Assembly: GCA_958295665.1 (NCBI GenBank)
Contig: OY282560.1
Span: forward strand, 142,778,091 to 142,842,090
Origin: Tipula vernalis
Lineage: Eukaryota; Arthropoda; Insecta; Diptera; Tipulidae
Length of the DNA: 64,000 nucleotides
Direction: 5' to 3'
The translations under genes were made by a program, and so were the position numbers. The notes below the pieces were generated by a model. It searched no databases. It was not told where the DNA came from and saw only the letters and a program-made list of their open reading frames with translations. This document shows, one piece after another, positions 46,031-57,413 of the stretch (position 1 is its first letter; each line of letters starts with the position of its first letter).

Positions 46031-49000
46031 TATGTCAAACTGTTACTTGATACTACAATATTAATCTTTTTTTTTATCGACAGTATTTTATTAATTCGAA
46101 GGCAGAAAGCAGAGCGAATTTTGATTCAAGGTTGATTCTGCCGATCACTTTAATATGCCTCTAAATCTTTCTTTAAAAGATCGAGTAGGTTTTCCTAAAT
46201 AGAAAGCTTGACAATACCTGTCTCTAAAATTGATTGATTTATTATTAGTTTTGTTGTGAGCTAGAGTATAACCAAAATTATGAAAGACTTTTTGAATTTT
46301 AGGACAAGTATGATAGAAATCCATACAATTTTCACATTAACATCAAAATTTATGGTGGTAGACATATGATATTCCATTTTTCTCTTGTAACGAGAGTTTA
46401 TTCTGTCTATTGTTGTTGTTTCGTAACCATTTTTGTAAGCAATATATTTATTGTTGTCCAACTCTACTCCGAAGTTTTCATCAGACATCGGAATATTGTT
46501 TAACGTGTAGACTGTAGACCATATGGCGGTATACAGCTATCTTATGTTTTGATAAATTGTTTGGTAAGTTTATTGGCTTCAGAATATAAGCCAAATATAT
46601 ATTAGTCAAAGTTTTTTGACGTTTAATATTTTTCAATAATACGATAACGTTGGCCTTGTGATCAATAATGTTTCTTCTACTGTAATGTTTGTAACATCAA
46701 AAGAGGCTAATTTTACATTCCTTGGTATATCGATTTCCTCAATTTGGTTTACCAATTCTAAATTATTCTTGCCGGAATGATACTTTTCAATATAAATAAT
46801 GTCATATTTATGCGGAACCGATCAAAGAAACTATATCTCCATTTGAAAAAACAGAACAAATTTATACTACAGTTAAGACACAAAAAGCTTCCAATTATAT
46901 CTTAATCTGGATGGATATGACTTGTATAAATTAGGTTAAACCAGTACATATTCATTTAAAAGAAACATTCAACATTTTTATTTGATGCTGATAATTATCA
47001 ATAAACTTCCTTAATCAATATTAACAGTATTTTCCTATGTATAATGTGTACATAATTTACCTTTCACAATATATAATGGATAAAGAAATCACTGAGCTAT
47101 ATAAAACACAATAACACGTATTTATTGTATCTTTTCATTGTTCATCGTTCATTTCTATAAAATACTGTGGCATAAATATTCTTGTAAATGTTCTATTTAT
47201 TTATGTACGTACAATAAGTATGGAAGAAACTCGATATATCCTTTTAGTCTCTCAGAAAACGTAATATGTTTGCGCTTAGATATATCTTACTTTTATGCTC
47301 CGAGCATAATATTACATACTGGTACTATACACTGAGTAGATATGGTGAAGAAGTAGGTTAAATTATGATGGTGATGATGATGATCAGATTGTTCTGTAAA
47401 TATAAATCTTGTATGTAGGTATATGTACAATGAAAACGAATTTGATGATGCTAATGATTTATATGTGTGGTCATTTTGTGGTATATGTGCTAAAAAGGCC
47501 TATTTAAATATCCATTAAAAGCTCATAAACGGTGTCTGTGATAAAATGTGTTTAGATTGTCGGTGTTATTGTTGCTGCTTTGTTCTTCATTGCGTTTTGT
47601 TTCCCATTGTTTACGGATTTTGTTAGAAGGTTTTACTTTATTATTAATATTTTTGTTTTTTTTATGTTTCCCATCCTTCCGGTTTCCTTTACCATAATAA
47701 CGCATGGATTTAATTTTGCATGTGTGGTACAAAAAAGAAAAAAATATTTTTAATAAAGTGAATTTCTATCTATCACAGTGATTTTTATTTTTTATTGTCT
47801 TTGTTTATATCGATTACAAAATCGGATTTGATTTAATTATAAAATCAAATATTTAAACGGATTAATGAGGTACTTTTAATCTTGAACTACAAAATTTACA
47901 CGTGTAAGAAAAGAACTAAACGAATTTTTAGATTTCAAAAACAGTATGTTTACATAAAAATGTAGATTCAGTTGTGAACATGTAACATCCAGCTAATTCA
48001 TAAAAAATAAACTATTTTAAGCTTTTGCCTTATGCTCTTTATTATTATATGTACATTTTTGTTTTATAATTTATATTCCAATTTACAATGCTACTTTCAT
48101 ACATACAATTTCCAGTTGTTGTTCAACATGCCGTGTTCCATTACACATTTTCTGCTTTTATTTTTTTGTTTGTACCAGGATTACCGTGCTGTTATCATAA
48201 CAAATGTTTTATGTAACAATTTTATATACCTAATGGTAACAATAAAAAAAACAATAATTAAAAGAAAATATATTACATGGTCCTTTTGGCGAAATAAAAT
48301 ACAGATGACGTAATTAACTATTTTAAATGTAAATAAAGCACTTCCTTACTACACTATAGCACAGGCAAGAAAACAAACTAACAGTTTTAATTCGAATCAA
48401 CTTAAAACTTTACCATGAGTAATTAAAAAGTTAATAGTCAACCGTTACGCTTTAATATAATTAAATTTCCAGTTTTGTTCATAGCAAAATTCATTATAAA
48501 GTAATATACTTAGGAATGCTTTTTTATCTTCTCTAAACTTGAGCGCTGGAAGGTTTATGGAAAGTAACGAAAAATTTGTTTTTTTGCAAAATTATGAAGT
48601 AGCGTTACAAACTAGATATTTCCGATGTAAGAATGTTTTTTATGGCGTGCTTTAATTTGAACATAACATGTTGTTTTTGCTTTATTTAATAAATTTATGT
48701 TATTCTTAAAAACGAAGCTCTTCGACCTATAGCTAATCTGTTGAGTTTTCTTGGTTTGTACGTGCGTCCACGATAAACTGACATAGTTGGGAATAACATG
48801 GTCTATATTCGTAATCCATTCGTATGATGGGGCTGGGTATTGACCAAAAATGTTGTTCTATAAGCAACGGTTCATAGAAAACTTTTCAATTTTATTATTT
48901 TGTTTTTGTCTGTTACTTAAGCCTTGACGTGAAATTAAGTGATAAATGTAAAAATGACACAAGCGAAGTCGAAAATGAAAATTGCACCGCTGAATGTCAT

Positions 49001-49824
49001 TTTGTAGTATGCCCAGTGTTAATTGTTGGGAAGAGCTTTTTCTCCCCAGGTTGAAGACGTTATCGTAGAAATGAATCACTTTTTTGTACTCGGGCGTGCG
49101 GCCTAATTGTATCGATTTTCTTCAATTAAAAACAATATTTAGTTTAGTTTATGCAATACAATGCGTTTTTTTTTTTTGTTTATTTTAATTTGTTATAATT
49201 TATAAGGTATTGCGCGCACGCCGCATGAAAAGCAACTAACAAAAAATATTAATTTTGAATTAAATATGATTCCAATATACGGTAAAGCTCGTTTATCCAT
49301 AACTCCGCTTGCAGTGACCTTTATTACAAATACATACAATACAAAATGAAGCGGAATGATAAACAAACAAGCTTTATTACACTGTGGTATATTGGAAGCA
49401 GCTGTAAACAAATAAAATTACATTACCGATCAATAAAATACGGCAATGTGAACAAACCAATATAATATTAAATTTAGTGAATTGATTGTTGATCATTAAC
49501 ACCCAGTCTAGCTAGAAATTAAATTTTCATTGGTCTCCAAAAATAGGAAGATAAATCTGACGTGAAAAACTAATTTGGCGAGTTTCGTAAATATTGCAAT
49601 TAATTTTGATATGCTAGAGGTCAGTTGGTCCAATACTCTAGCCGGTCCCACCGCCTTCCAAGCCATCGTAAATTTCATATAGAAGGATGCCTCCCTTCCG
49701 AATTAAACTACTGTTTTTTGCTGAGCTTGCCGTTAACCATTGGCCTTATTTGATGGTCGTCCTCCAACAAAAACATTTCAATTAAACAAATTCAATATTT
49801 TATAACTTTTGGGATAAATAATTA
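46031..49824. other. AT-rich non-coding stretch
   Basis: No gene recognised. A 75-codon minus-strand frame (46488-46261) has a hydrophobic C-terminus (IVWISIILVL) with basic residues before and after. It and the upstream minus-strand frames could be a decayed membrane-protein end, but nothing confirms this. A GATGATGATGAT microsatellite lies near 47370. A GC-richer patch of unknown origin lies at 49615-49760. Confidence 0.4.
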
Positions 49825-49836
49825 AATTACAAATGT
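49825..49836. repeat. TSD of jockey-clade LINE (3' side)
   Basis: AATTACAAATGT, identical to 55089-55100. Confidence 0.85.
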
Positions 49837-49975
49837 TTTTTTTTTTTTTTTTTTTAATATTTTATTTTTGATAACAATAAAATTTTTTACAAAGTATGTA
49901 ACTAGTCATTTTTGACTAATAGCGTTTGACTTTCCATAAAGTGTTGTTTTGGTTGATGTTGCATTGTGCGGACTA

Positions 49976-51485
49976 TTCAGGTAACTCAAAAGGTTTTAGT
50001 CTTTTGAGTCTTCTTATTATACCCTCTTGATAAAGTAGGCTTGCAGCTTCGATGTTAGGGTGATAATGGACCCTCTCCTGGTGTTTTTGTGCACATTTCT
50101 TTATTTCACTTGCGACTGTATCTGTTCCGAGATCTCTGTGAAGGTCACTATTACGAGTGTACCAAGGGGCATTTAAAATTCCTCTGAGAACTTTATTTTG
50201 AAATCGTTGAACTATCTGTTGATTGCTGATTTTGGTGCATCCCCATAGTTGAATACCATATGTTCAAGACCGGCTTGAGTACTTGTTTATAAAGCACAAG
50301 TTGATTATGAATGGATAACTGAGAGTTTCTTCTAATTAACCAGTACATTTTTCTATATTTTAACAGAAGCTCTTCTTCTTTCTTTTTCACTTGCATACCA
50401 AGGTATTTTGCTTGATTGGCATGTGGTACAGGGATATTATTGAGAGCCACAGGTAGTGGTTTTATTGATCTATTAGTGAAGTTAATGTGAGTAGACTTCG
50501 ACTCATTCACTTTAATTCTCCACTTAACTAGCCAATCTTGTATATTATTTACGGCTATTTGTAGTTTGAATGTGACTTCACCGATTGTGTCACCAACAGC
50601 TAGAATTGCAGTGTCATCTGCAAACGTACGAAAGGAATGGCCCTAAGATTTAAATGTTAAACCATCTAGCCAGACTTTGTCAAATGCCTGCGCTATGTCA
50701 AGAAATATGGCTGAACAAATCTTTTTTCCCTCTAAGGATTTTTCTATTACATCTGTTATTCTATGGACTTGGTCTCTAAATCCAAACTGATGGGATGGAA
50801 CAGCTCCTGATTTTACAACTTCTGGTTTAATTCGTTTTAATAACAATCTCTCAAATAGTTTTGACATAGTTGGAAGAAGTGATATTGGCATGTACGAGGC
50901 CAGTTCACTTGGTGGCTTACCTGGCTTAGGTATCATTATCACTTCCGAAAATTTCCAAGATAGAGGGACATAACGGATTTTGAAGGAAGCATTAATTATT
51001 TCCGATATTTTTTTAATAGCTTTATTAGGTAGTGGTTTCAGAATCTCTCCAGTTATCAGGTCATATTCTGGTGTTTTTTTAAGTACTACATGGTTCTTTA
51101 TTTCTTGTTTAACTTCTTTAGCATTAGTTAATGGAATTTCCTGTCTCAGGATAGTTGTTTGGTTGTTAATTTGGCTGAAAAGTACGCTCGAGATGATCCG
51201 CGAATTTTTCTGCTTATTCTTATTTGCTTTTAGCCAAGTGACCATTATTTGTTCTTATTGGTGGTATATGCATAACTGGCCTTTTTAAATATTTGGTTGC
51301 TTTCCACAATGAATAATCACTACCTTTATAACAAGAAAAATCCCGGTCTGGTGTTCTGGTGTTTTATTTTGATCACTGGGCCAATAAGTTGGTTTTCCAG
51401 TAGAATGCCAGTTGCAGTTGTATTTAATTATTGCTTGATGAAGCTCTTTCCCTTTAGTTGTGGTTAGTCTTGATCCCCAGTCAGT
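49976..51485 (-). pseudogene. Jockey-type ORF2: endonuclease remainder and reverse transcriptase
   Basis: From the LTR edge the minus strand resumes in the endonuclease (HTDWGSRLTTTKGKEL, GKPTYWPSDQNKTP, 51480-51350). It then jumps by deletion to DYSLWKATKYLKRP. The frame 51245-50643 gives the RT fingers and palm A (VIMIPKPGKPPSELASYMPI, SLLPTMSKLFERLLLKRI, HQFGFR, SAIFLDIAQAFDKVW). It goes almost directly into FADDTAILAVGD near 50615, so the 60 or so residues that include the G-V-P-Q-G-S motif are deleted at about 50640. The thumb (50510-50193, SKSTHINFTNR, YLGMQV) and the C-terminus (NAPWYTRNSDLHRDLG, PNIEAASLLY) follow to about 49976. It is dead. Confidence 0.85.
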
Positions 51486-51489
51486 ATGT

Positions 51490-52880
51490 TGTAACGATTT
51501 TTGGTTTACCCTGTTATTATTATTTAGTTAAGATATACGCGATTTATTATTGGAGTCAATTTTTTTTTTTTAAATTTGTGAAATAACCGGTTTTTTTTAA
51601 TTACCGTGATGGGGAAAAATAAAATAAATGAAATTACGGGATGACGAAAAATAGATAGACAAGGCAGTTGATTTTTGGTATCGAAACGATTAAGGCTAAC
51701 GAAAGGCCTAATACAGAAAATAAAAAAAATTAAATTTATAACGTGTATGTGAGTGGCGTGATTTTAGTTTTTAGTGAAAAATAGTAAGCAAATAAGTAAA
51801 AACATTTTAAAACAAAAAAAATTACTTAACTATTGCACTGTGTTTAGTGACCTAACTTATCGTGTGGGTACTAATTTATATATATACAGATATATATAAT
51901 ATATATAGATATATATGGTTACGGTTGCAGAAATGTATCTGCCAATACCGCAAATAAATGATGTTTAGTGAATTACGATAATGTTGTACCAAGCTAATAA
52001 TTAAGCAAAAATTGGATTGTATAAATAGATAAAATAAAATAAAAAAAATAAATAAATAAGTTAAGAACTGTATTATTAAATAAAATTAATCCAAAATAAA
52101 TAAAATTACAAAAATATATGAATCGATAAAAAACTATTTAAACTTAATATATGTTTATAAATTTTGTGTTAACTACATAAGTCAATGCATTTGTTGATTA
52201 AATCTAAGTGAAAATAAACAAACAAAAAAAAAATAAAAAAAAAAAAACTATCGAGTAAATTATTTGAATATCGATTCCTACATATTTCGAGGCATATTCT
52301 GCATCTCAGTTGTTATTAATATCAAAAGAAAAAAAAACATTTCAATCACAACCAGAGATAATTTTCACGATTAATAGCAGCCATATCTGGGCAATAACGG
52401 GCCATACACTATTCAACCTTGGTGAATAAACGGACCAAACCAACCACCAAAGCAGCTGATGACAGATTTGTACCACCAATTTTGGAGAGGTAATTTTATA
52501 AAACAATTAAATATTTTTTTTTTAGATTTTGTAATTCTACTGTTGTAAAATCATATATATGTATATATGGATATTTAATCTATTAATCTGAATATACATA
52601 CAAAGTATATCGCTACCAAATAGTGCATTGTCGACGGGATTACCCAACTTAAATTTTTTTTATTTTATTGTCAATTACGAGAAGCTAAAAACATGAATCA
52701 CTAAGTAGGAAGATTGCGAGATTGCTGATGGGAGCGTGGGCTCGTAGTATGTCCAGGTAATGAATGTAGTTTCGATCTATCCAGTAATTACGGATGTCTT
52801 TCGACAAATGAACCTCCTTTTTCCGACTAGCAGCATGATCCCAAAATAACCTGGACGTCGAAAGCAAAATGATCGTTACA
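51490..52880. mobile_element. LTR-like (solo LTR?) insertion in the jockey endonuclease
   Basis: The 1,391-bp segment starts TGTAACGAT and ends ATCGTTACA, a perfect 9-bp inverted repeat with TG...CA ends. It is flanked by ATGT at 51486-51489 and 52881-52884. Removing it with one ATGT rejoins the endonuclease frame as GGDFNA-stop-HTDWG, where the stop is a Lys codon changed by one base. TG...CA ends with a 4-bp TSD fit a solo LTR of a gypsy-like element. A non-autonomous DNA transposon with short TIRs is the alternative. It has no recognisable coding content and includes an ATATATA-type patch near 51870-51920. Confidence 0.65.
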
Positions 52881-52884
52881 ATGT

Positions 52885-53431
52885 TAAGCGTTGAAGTCAC
52901 CCCCGTTTACGAACTTTTCACCGAGCTGCTTGAAGAACTGAGTATAAGCATTCCCTTTGATGTTATATCTAGGTGGGCAATATATTGCTGATACCACTAA
53001 CTTGTGGTTGCGGGTATTAATGCTAACGCTAATTGCTTGTATTTCATCACTTTCAAGTTTTTGTTGCAGATGGTATTTAATATCTTTTTTATAATCACGG
53101 CACTGCCCCCTCTTGCATTGTTATTAGGATGAACTGCTGAGTGAACTTCGTAGCCGCGGATTTTTATATGACTTTGAGTAGTAAGGTGTGTTTCAGATAA
53201 TAAACATATATCTATTTTTTCTAAATCAAGAAATAGTTGCATTTCATTTTGTCGTTGCAATATACCATTGCAGTTACATGCAAGAATTTTTAAATTATTT
53301 GCCAGGTTTTTCGAGTAGGGTGAGCCTTTGTAGGATTGACATAAGGGCTTTTTCTTGCTTTTCTTCTTGTGAACTAAGTCTATCAAGAATATCTTGTAGT
53401 ATTTTATTAGTTTGGTTATTATTTGAATCAT
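52885..53431 (-). pseudogene. Jockey-type ORF2 start: APE endonuclease N-terminal part
   Basis: The minus-strand frame contains LKILACNCNGILQRQNEMQ (the N-N/W-N-G motif), ICLLSETHLT (catalytic Glu) and RGGSAVIIKK. In a shifted frame it runs on to VSAIYCPPRY and GGDFNA (catalytic Asp-Asn) at 52890, exactly where the LTR-like insertion begins. This endonuclease nicks target DNA for retrotransposition. The basic leader before LKILACN is unusually long for the family and may be out-of-frame sequence. Confidence 0.8.
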
Positions 53432-53491
53432 TAACTAAAAGAGGACTATGTTGTCTTCTCGAACTTCCAATAGATAGTATATCAGAAAATG

Positions 53492-54866
53492 TTACATTTG
53501 GATTAGTTCTTGATAGCTGGTTTGGTGAGGGCTTAAATTTGTAGATATTCTTGTTGAGGCTGAGTTAATTTCTGGCCTGGTACTTATTGAAGTTTCCCTT
53601 GTTTTGTTGCGAATTTTTTGCAGCTCTTTTATAACAATGCAACCTTTGTAGTTGGCTGGGTGTGCCTCTCCACAGTTGACATATTTTGGTGGGGTGTCTT
53701 TTGGTTTCGTACATTCAACCGTACAGTGTTTTCCTACACATTTCACGCATCTAGGATCTTTATTACAAAAGTTTTGCGTGTGTCCGTAGACCTGGCACTT
53801 TTTGCACTGGGGGATCAGTGTAGATTTTTTAACTGGTTCTATTTGCACTTTCATATGGAGTATTTCGCTGATTGCATAAATATTTTTTATGTCTTCTGTT
53901 CTTTCAAAAGACAACATATATAATGGAAGAGGTGTTTTGTCACCTCTTTTTAGTACCTGTGTAACTTCTTTAATTTTGCATTTTTTCACCAACAGATACT
54001 CCTTTATCTCTTCTGGTTTGCATAAAGCGTGTAGCTTCTTAGCAATGACTTTGGTTTGCCTAGTCTGCTTATCATCGTAGGAATACCATGCTGTCTTTTC
54101 TTTATTAAGAGCTCCTGTTAACTTTTTATAGCTATCACCGTCTGTGCCAATTATTTTGATATCACCACTATTTAACGCTGTAGCTTGAGATTTTATATAA
54201 TTGTTGTCCATGATGTTTGTAATACTCTGATAATTATTGCAATTAGATATTATTACTGGAGGTGGCCGTAGCACTTTTTTCTCCTGTTGTACATTCTTAC
54301 TTCCGGTTGTGAATTTATTACTTGATCGTTTCTGTTCCGGCGAAACCTGAGCTTTATCCTCCTGCTGCACGTACCTACTTCCGGTTGGAAGCTGCTCAAC
54401 TGATTGTTTCGATTCGGGTGAAATCTGTAGTGATTTACTCATCTTTCGTTTATTATTTTTTTTGTTACGGTTCAGAATCCATCCCGGGTCTCTATTGAGT
54501 GCTTCCTCGTCTGTTTCATACATAACCTCAATATGATCATTGGTATCGTTTATCTTAGTGGCTTCTTTCTCAGACATTACTGCATTTAGAGCATCTTTTA
54601 ACTCCTTGTTTTCTCGCTGTAAGTTTTTGATATCTATTCTTATGGCGCAGTTCAGCGTTATCCCTTTCTACGGTGTTCGCTATTGGTGGTGGTAATCTAC
54701 CCACCCTGGATTGTTGTTTAAATGGGTTGGGTTGCCCGGAAGGGCTGTTAAACAATGATTGGCTCTCCCCAGAATCCTTTGAGCCAGCCTCGTTAGAGGG
54801 TGGATTTGCCAGCTGATTATATGGGTTACCACCTGGGGTACAATTTCCTGAATTAGTTGTATTCAT
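53492..54866 (-). pseudogene. Jockey-type ORF1: gag-like RNA-binding protein, one frameshift
   Basis: This is the nucleic-acid-binding gag-like protein that packages the LINE RNA. It starts MNTTNSGNCTPGG at 54866 with a Ser/Pro/Asn-rich N-terminus. A 1-nt shift near 54640 then leads into a short coiled coil (LQRENKELKDALNAVMSEKE). The main frame (54577-53492, 361 codons) has a PRE_C2HC domain (about residues 165-255 of that frame, LLVKKCKIKEVTQVLKRG, PLYMLSFERT). Three zinc knuckles follow: CKKCQVYGHTQNFC, CVKCVGKHCTVEC and YVNCGEAHPANYKGC. The third has lost its first Cys to Tyr. Overlap and order with ORF2 are as in jockey. Apart from the shift the frame is well kept compared with ORF2. Confidence 0.85.
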
Positions 54867-55088
54867 TGTTTATTTTACTGGTCATAAAGCATCTACCACT
54901 CTGACCAGTACGAGTTGGTAGTGGGTCTGGTCTAAGAACATCACTTACTAAATTCTCGATAGTCGGAAATACCGCCGTGTCTCGGTCGCCAGAGCCTCGT
55001 TAGTTATCTAGCAGGGTGCACTACGTGCAGGTGAGGATGTCATTTGGGCTATTTGTATACCAATTACTTAAGCCCCCTTTCCCACCAT
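54867..55088 (-). other. 5' leader of the jockey-clade LINE
   Basis: About 220 bp upstream of ORF1 to the TSD edge. It is GC-richer than its surroundings (GCTCTGGCGACCGAGACACGG on the minus strand). Jockey-type LINEs carry an internal pol II promoter here; no element can be pointed to with certainty. Confidence 0.6.
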
Positions 55089-55100
55089 AATTACAAATGT
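55089..55100. repeat. TSD of jockey-clade LINE (5' side)
   Basis: AATTACAAATGT, identical to 49825-49836. Confidence 0.85.
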
Positions 55101-56145
55101 AAAAAAAAAAAATTTTTTGTTTTACTACCCAGTTTGTTTAAATAAATTAAATATTTTAATTCAATTATATTGTGATTTTCACATTCAAACACAATAAAAT
55201 ACATTTTGATTGTTGATTATTTTTTTATCCAAAATTATAACGCAAAAACTAAAATGAAAATATATAGGGTTGAAACCTCATGAGGTGGTCAGAAATTCTC
55301 TTAATGAATCTCTTAAGTCAATTTTCAGCTGAACCTTTAACTCAAGCGTAATTCTAAACGTAATCTCCAAATTAACCGCCAACGAAACCCTCAAATCAAT
55401 CACAAAATCAACCCCAAATCAACTTTCAAATCAACTCATAACCTAAGTCCAAATCAACTCTTATATATGTATTTCCCCAACCGAACAACTCACTTAACCT
55501 CATGCAGGCTAACTAAATCCTAACTCATTTTCAACTCAACTTAGCTCGAACCAAATCTCAACCCTCTGCTCAACTCACACCATCACACCAACATACCATT
55601 ATATCACCATACCATCACACCATCATACCATAATACCATCATCATCATCATCATTAAAACCATCACCATCAGACCATTCTTATATACAATACATCATACC
55701 ATTATACTATCATAACATCATACCATCCATCATACCATTGATAGTACAGAACTTTATCCAAAAATCACTTTAGAATCCCATTTCCATCACCGACATCAAA
55801 TTTCATCATAATCGGTTAAGAAATAACCCAGTTCCGTCATTATTGGCCATATTCTAGAACTTTATCCACAAATCATTTAAGAATCCCATTTCCAACGCAA
55901 AAATTCAATGATCCCAAATTCTGTAATTTTAGTTTTACCAGTAAATAACAATTATAAAGTTTTCCGTGGTTATTTTGAGCTAATCAAATTATCGAATGTG
56001 AAAATTTCCTTTTCAGAATGGTAAAAAAATATTCGATAATTTGACATAAGTAACATAGTTAAATAGCGATTATGAAAACTTAATTTTTTCATATTTAATA
56101 GTTTGGGATGGTAGCGACGTTATAAAAACCGTAAAACTTCCGCAA
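55101..56145. other. Non-coding stretch with simple repeats
   Basis: 55310-55570 is rich in CAACTCAA / AAATCAACTC phrases. 55580-55745 is a CATCATACCAT/CATCAC microsatellite. 55765-55870 resembles 31590-31720 inside the piggyBac element and is itself partly duplicated (AACTTTATCCA-AAATCA near 55750 and 55858). No gene seen. Confidence 0.6.
55575..55745. repeat. Imperfect ACCATCATACCAT microsatellite
   Basis: Runs of ACCAT, CATACCAT, CATCACACCAT and a (CATCAT)n core near 55637-55655. Confidence 0.85.
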
Positions 56146-56460
56146 TTTTTTTTTTCGGGTGGATGTTCGTTGCCCAGAGCACAGCGGCCATTAAGGCTTA
56201 TTGTGCATCCCTAGATTTCCTTACGTGAGATATAGGTGTATATCCTTGATAAACAGTGGGTCGGCGTTAGGCCACTGGATTATGTGGAGGATATCATCGC
56301 ATGTGAATAGTAGGTGGGGTTATTAGATGTGTTCATCTTCATCACCGATCGTAATCAGATGATGAAATATTCCTTTTGCATCCCGCCCCTGTCGGGATTC
56401 GAACCCGGTGCCTCTCCCGATCCAAGCGCCGCAGCTTTAACCACTGCGCCGTTTGGCCGG
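56146..56460 (-). mobile_element. tRNA-derived SINE
   Basis: On the minus strand the head reads ACGGCGCAGTGGTTAA (A-box region, 56452-56437), then GGGTTCGAATCCC (B box/T arm, 56406-56394). These are spaced as in a tRNA, but the acceptor stem does not pair. A ~230-bp body follows (CACCTATATCTCACG, GGCCGCTGTGCTCTGGGCAA), and a 10-nt poly(A) ends it at 56146. A pol III-transcribed SINE mobilised by a LINE is the best reading. No clean TSD was found, so the outer edge near 56460 is approximate. Confidence 0.75.
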
Positions 56461-57413
56461 TTCCCAGTGCTTTTGAGAATTATAGGTTTTGTAATGTTCC
56501 ACGTAAGGCAGAGTAAAAAACATGTTTGCTTGTGAATGAAAACTCGTTTTTCCAGAGTTTTGATTACCTATTCGTAGATTAATAATTTTATTTAGACATA
56601 CTGTTGAAATGAAAATTATAGAACTTTTCCATTTAAATCGTACGGAGTTATCCAAAGGGGTATTTTCTTTTTATTAGGTCGGTAGCACCCCTAACGGACA
56701 TCTGTGTTAAATTCCGTGCCAATATCTCTAGTTGTTAATAAGATACTACTGTTTACATTCATCTAAAAAAGTACATTTTGCGCTTTTTACAATGAGTAAA
56801 AAAGTTCAGCAAAGAAGTTGCATCAAATTTTGCTTTAAAAATGGAATTTTGGTTTCCAAAATGTTGAAATATTGGAAAAGGCCTTTAAAGAAGTTAAGGA
56901 TTTGGTGCTCAAAAATCGTCGATTGACAATTAGAGATGTTGCTGACCTTACGCAAATATCGTTTGGGTCGATAAAATCGATTTTGAAAGACAATTTAGGC
57001 CTCAAACGCGACTTATCTCGTATGGTTTTAAAAAACATCATTTTTTTACGATAAAGAACATCGTGTTCATGTCTGTGAAATAATGAATTCAGACTACCAG
57101 AACGTCATGAAAAAAGCCAACACCGAAAAAACCATGTCAATGCAAATCAAAAATCAAGGTGGTGTTGCCCGTTTTCTTCGATTTTCTTCGTATGGTGCAA
57201 TATGAATTCTTTCCGTTGGGCCAAACTTTTAACAAGGAATATGACTTGAATGGAAAATCTTGGTTTTTACATCACGATAATGCGCCGTCTCACACTGCAA
57301 TGGTTGTACGTGACTAGTTAGGGAAAAATTCGATCCATATTCTAACTACTAGCGAAACTCAAAAAACCGTTCTGGCTACATTGTTTTGACTCCATTAAAG
57401 AAATACAGGCCGA

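Larger units (their letters stand above)
49837..55088 (-). mobile_element. Jockey-clade LINE, near full length, decayed
   Basis: A 5.25-kb block lies between perfect 12-bp duplications. On the minus strand it starts at 55088 (GGTGGGAAAGGGGGCTTAAG) and carries a 5' leader, ORF1 (gag-like) and ORF2 (endonuclease-RT without RNase H). It ends in a ~19-nt poly(A) at 49855-49837. About 1.39 kb of its length is an LTR-like insertion (51490-52880). The RT has an internal deletion. PRE_C2HC gag, an APE endonuclease and a poly(A) tail without RNase H place it in the jockey clade. Confidence 0.85.

Noticed and set aside
46261..46830. Possible envelope-like membrane protein end (hydrophobic C-terminus in the minus frame 46488-46261).
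   Set aside because: Only one hydrophobic segment in a short, stop-interrupted context; no fusion-protein or retroelement motifs nearby, so no family was assigned.
52685..52900. A 71-codon minus-strand frame that at first looked like a piece of the jockey endonuclease (YWIDRNYIHYLDIL).
   Set aside because: Most of it lies inside the TGTAACGAT...ATCGTTACA insertion, and the true endonuclease continuation (HTDWGSRL, KPTYWPSDQ) is found on the far side at 51480-51350. The resemblance is coincidental.
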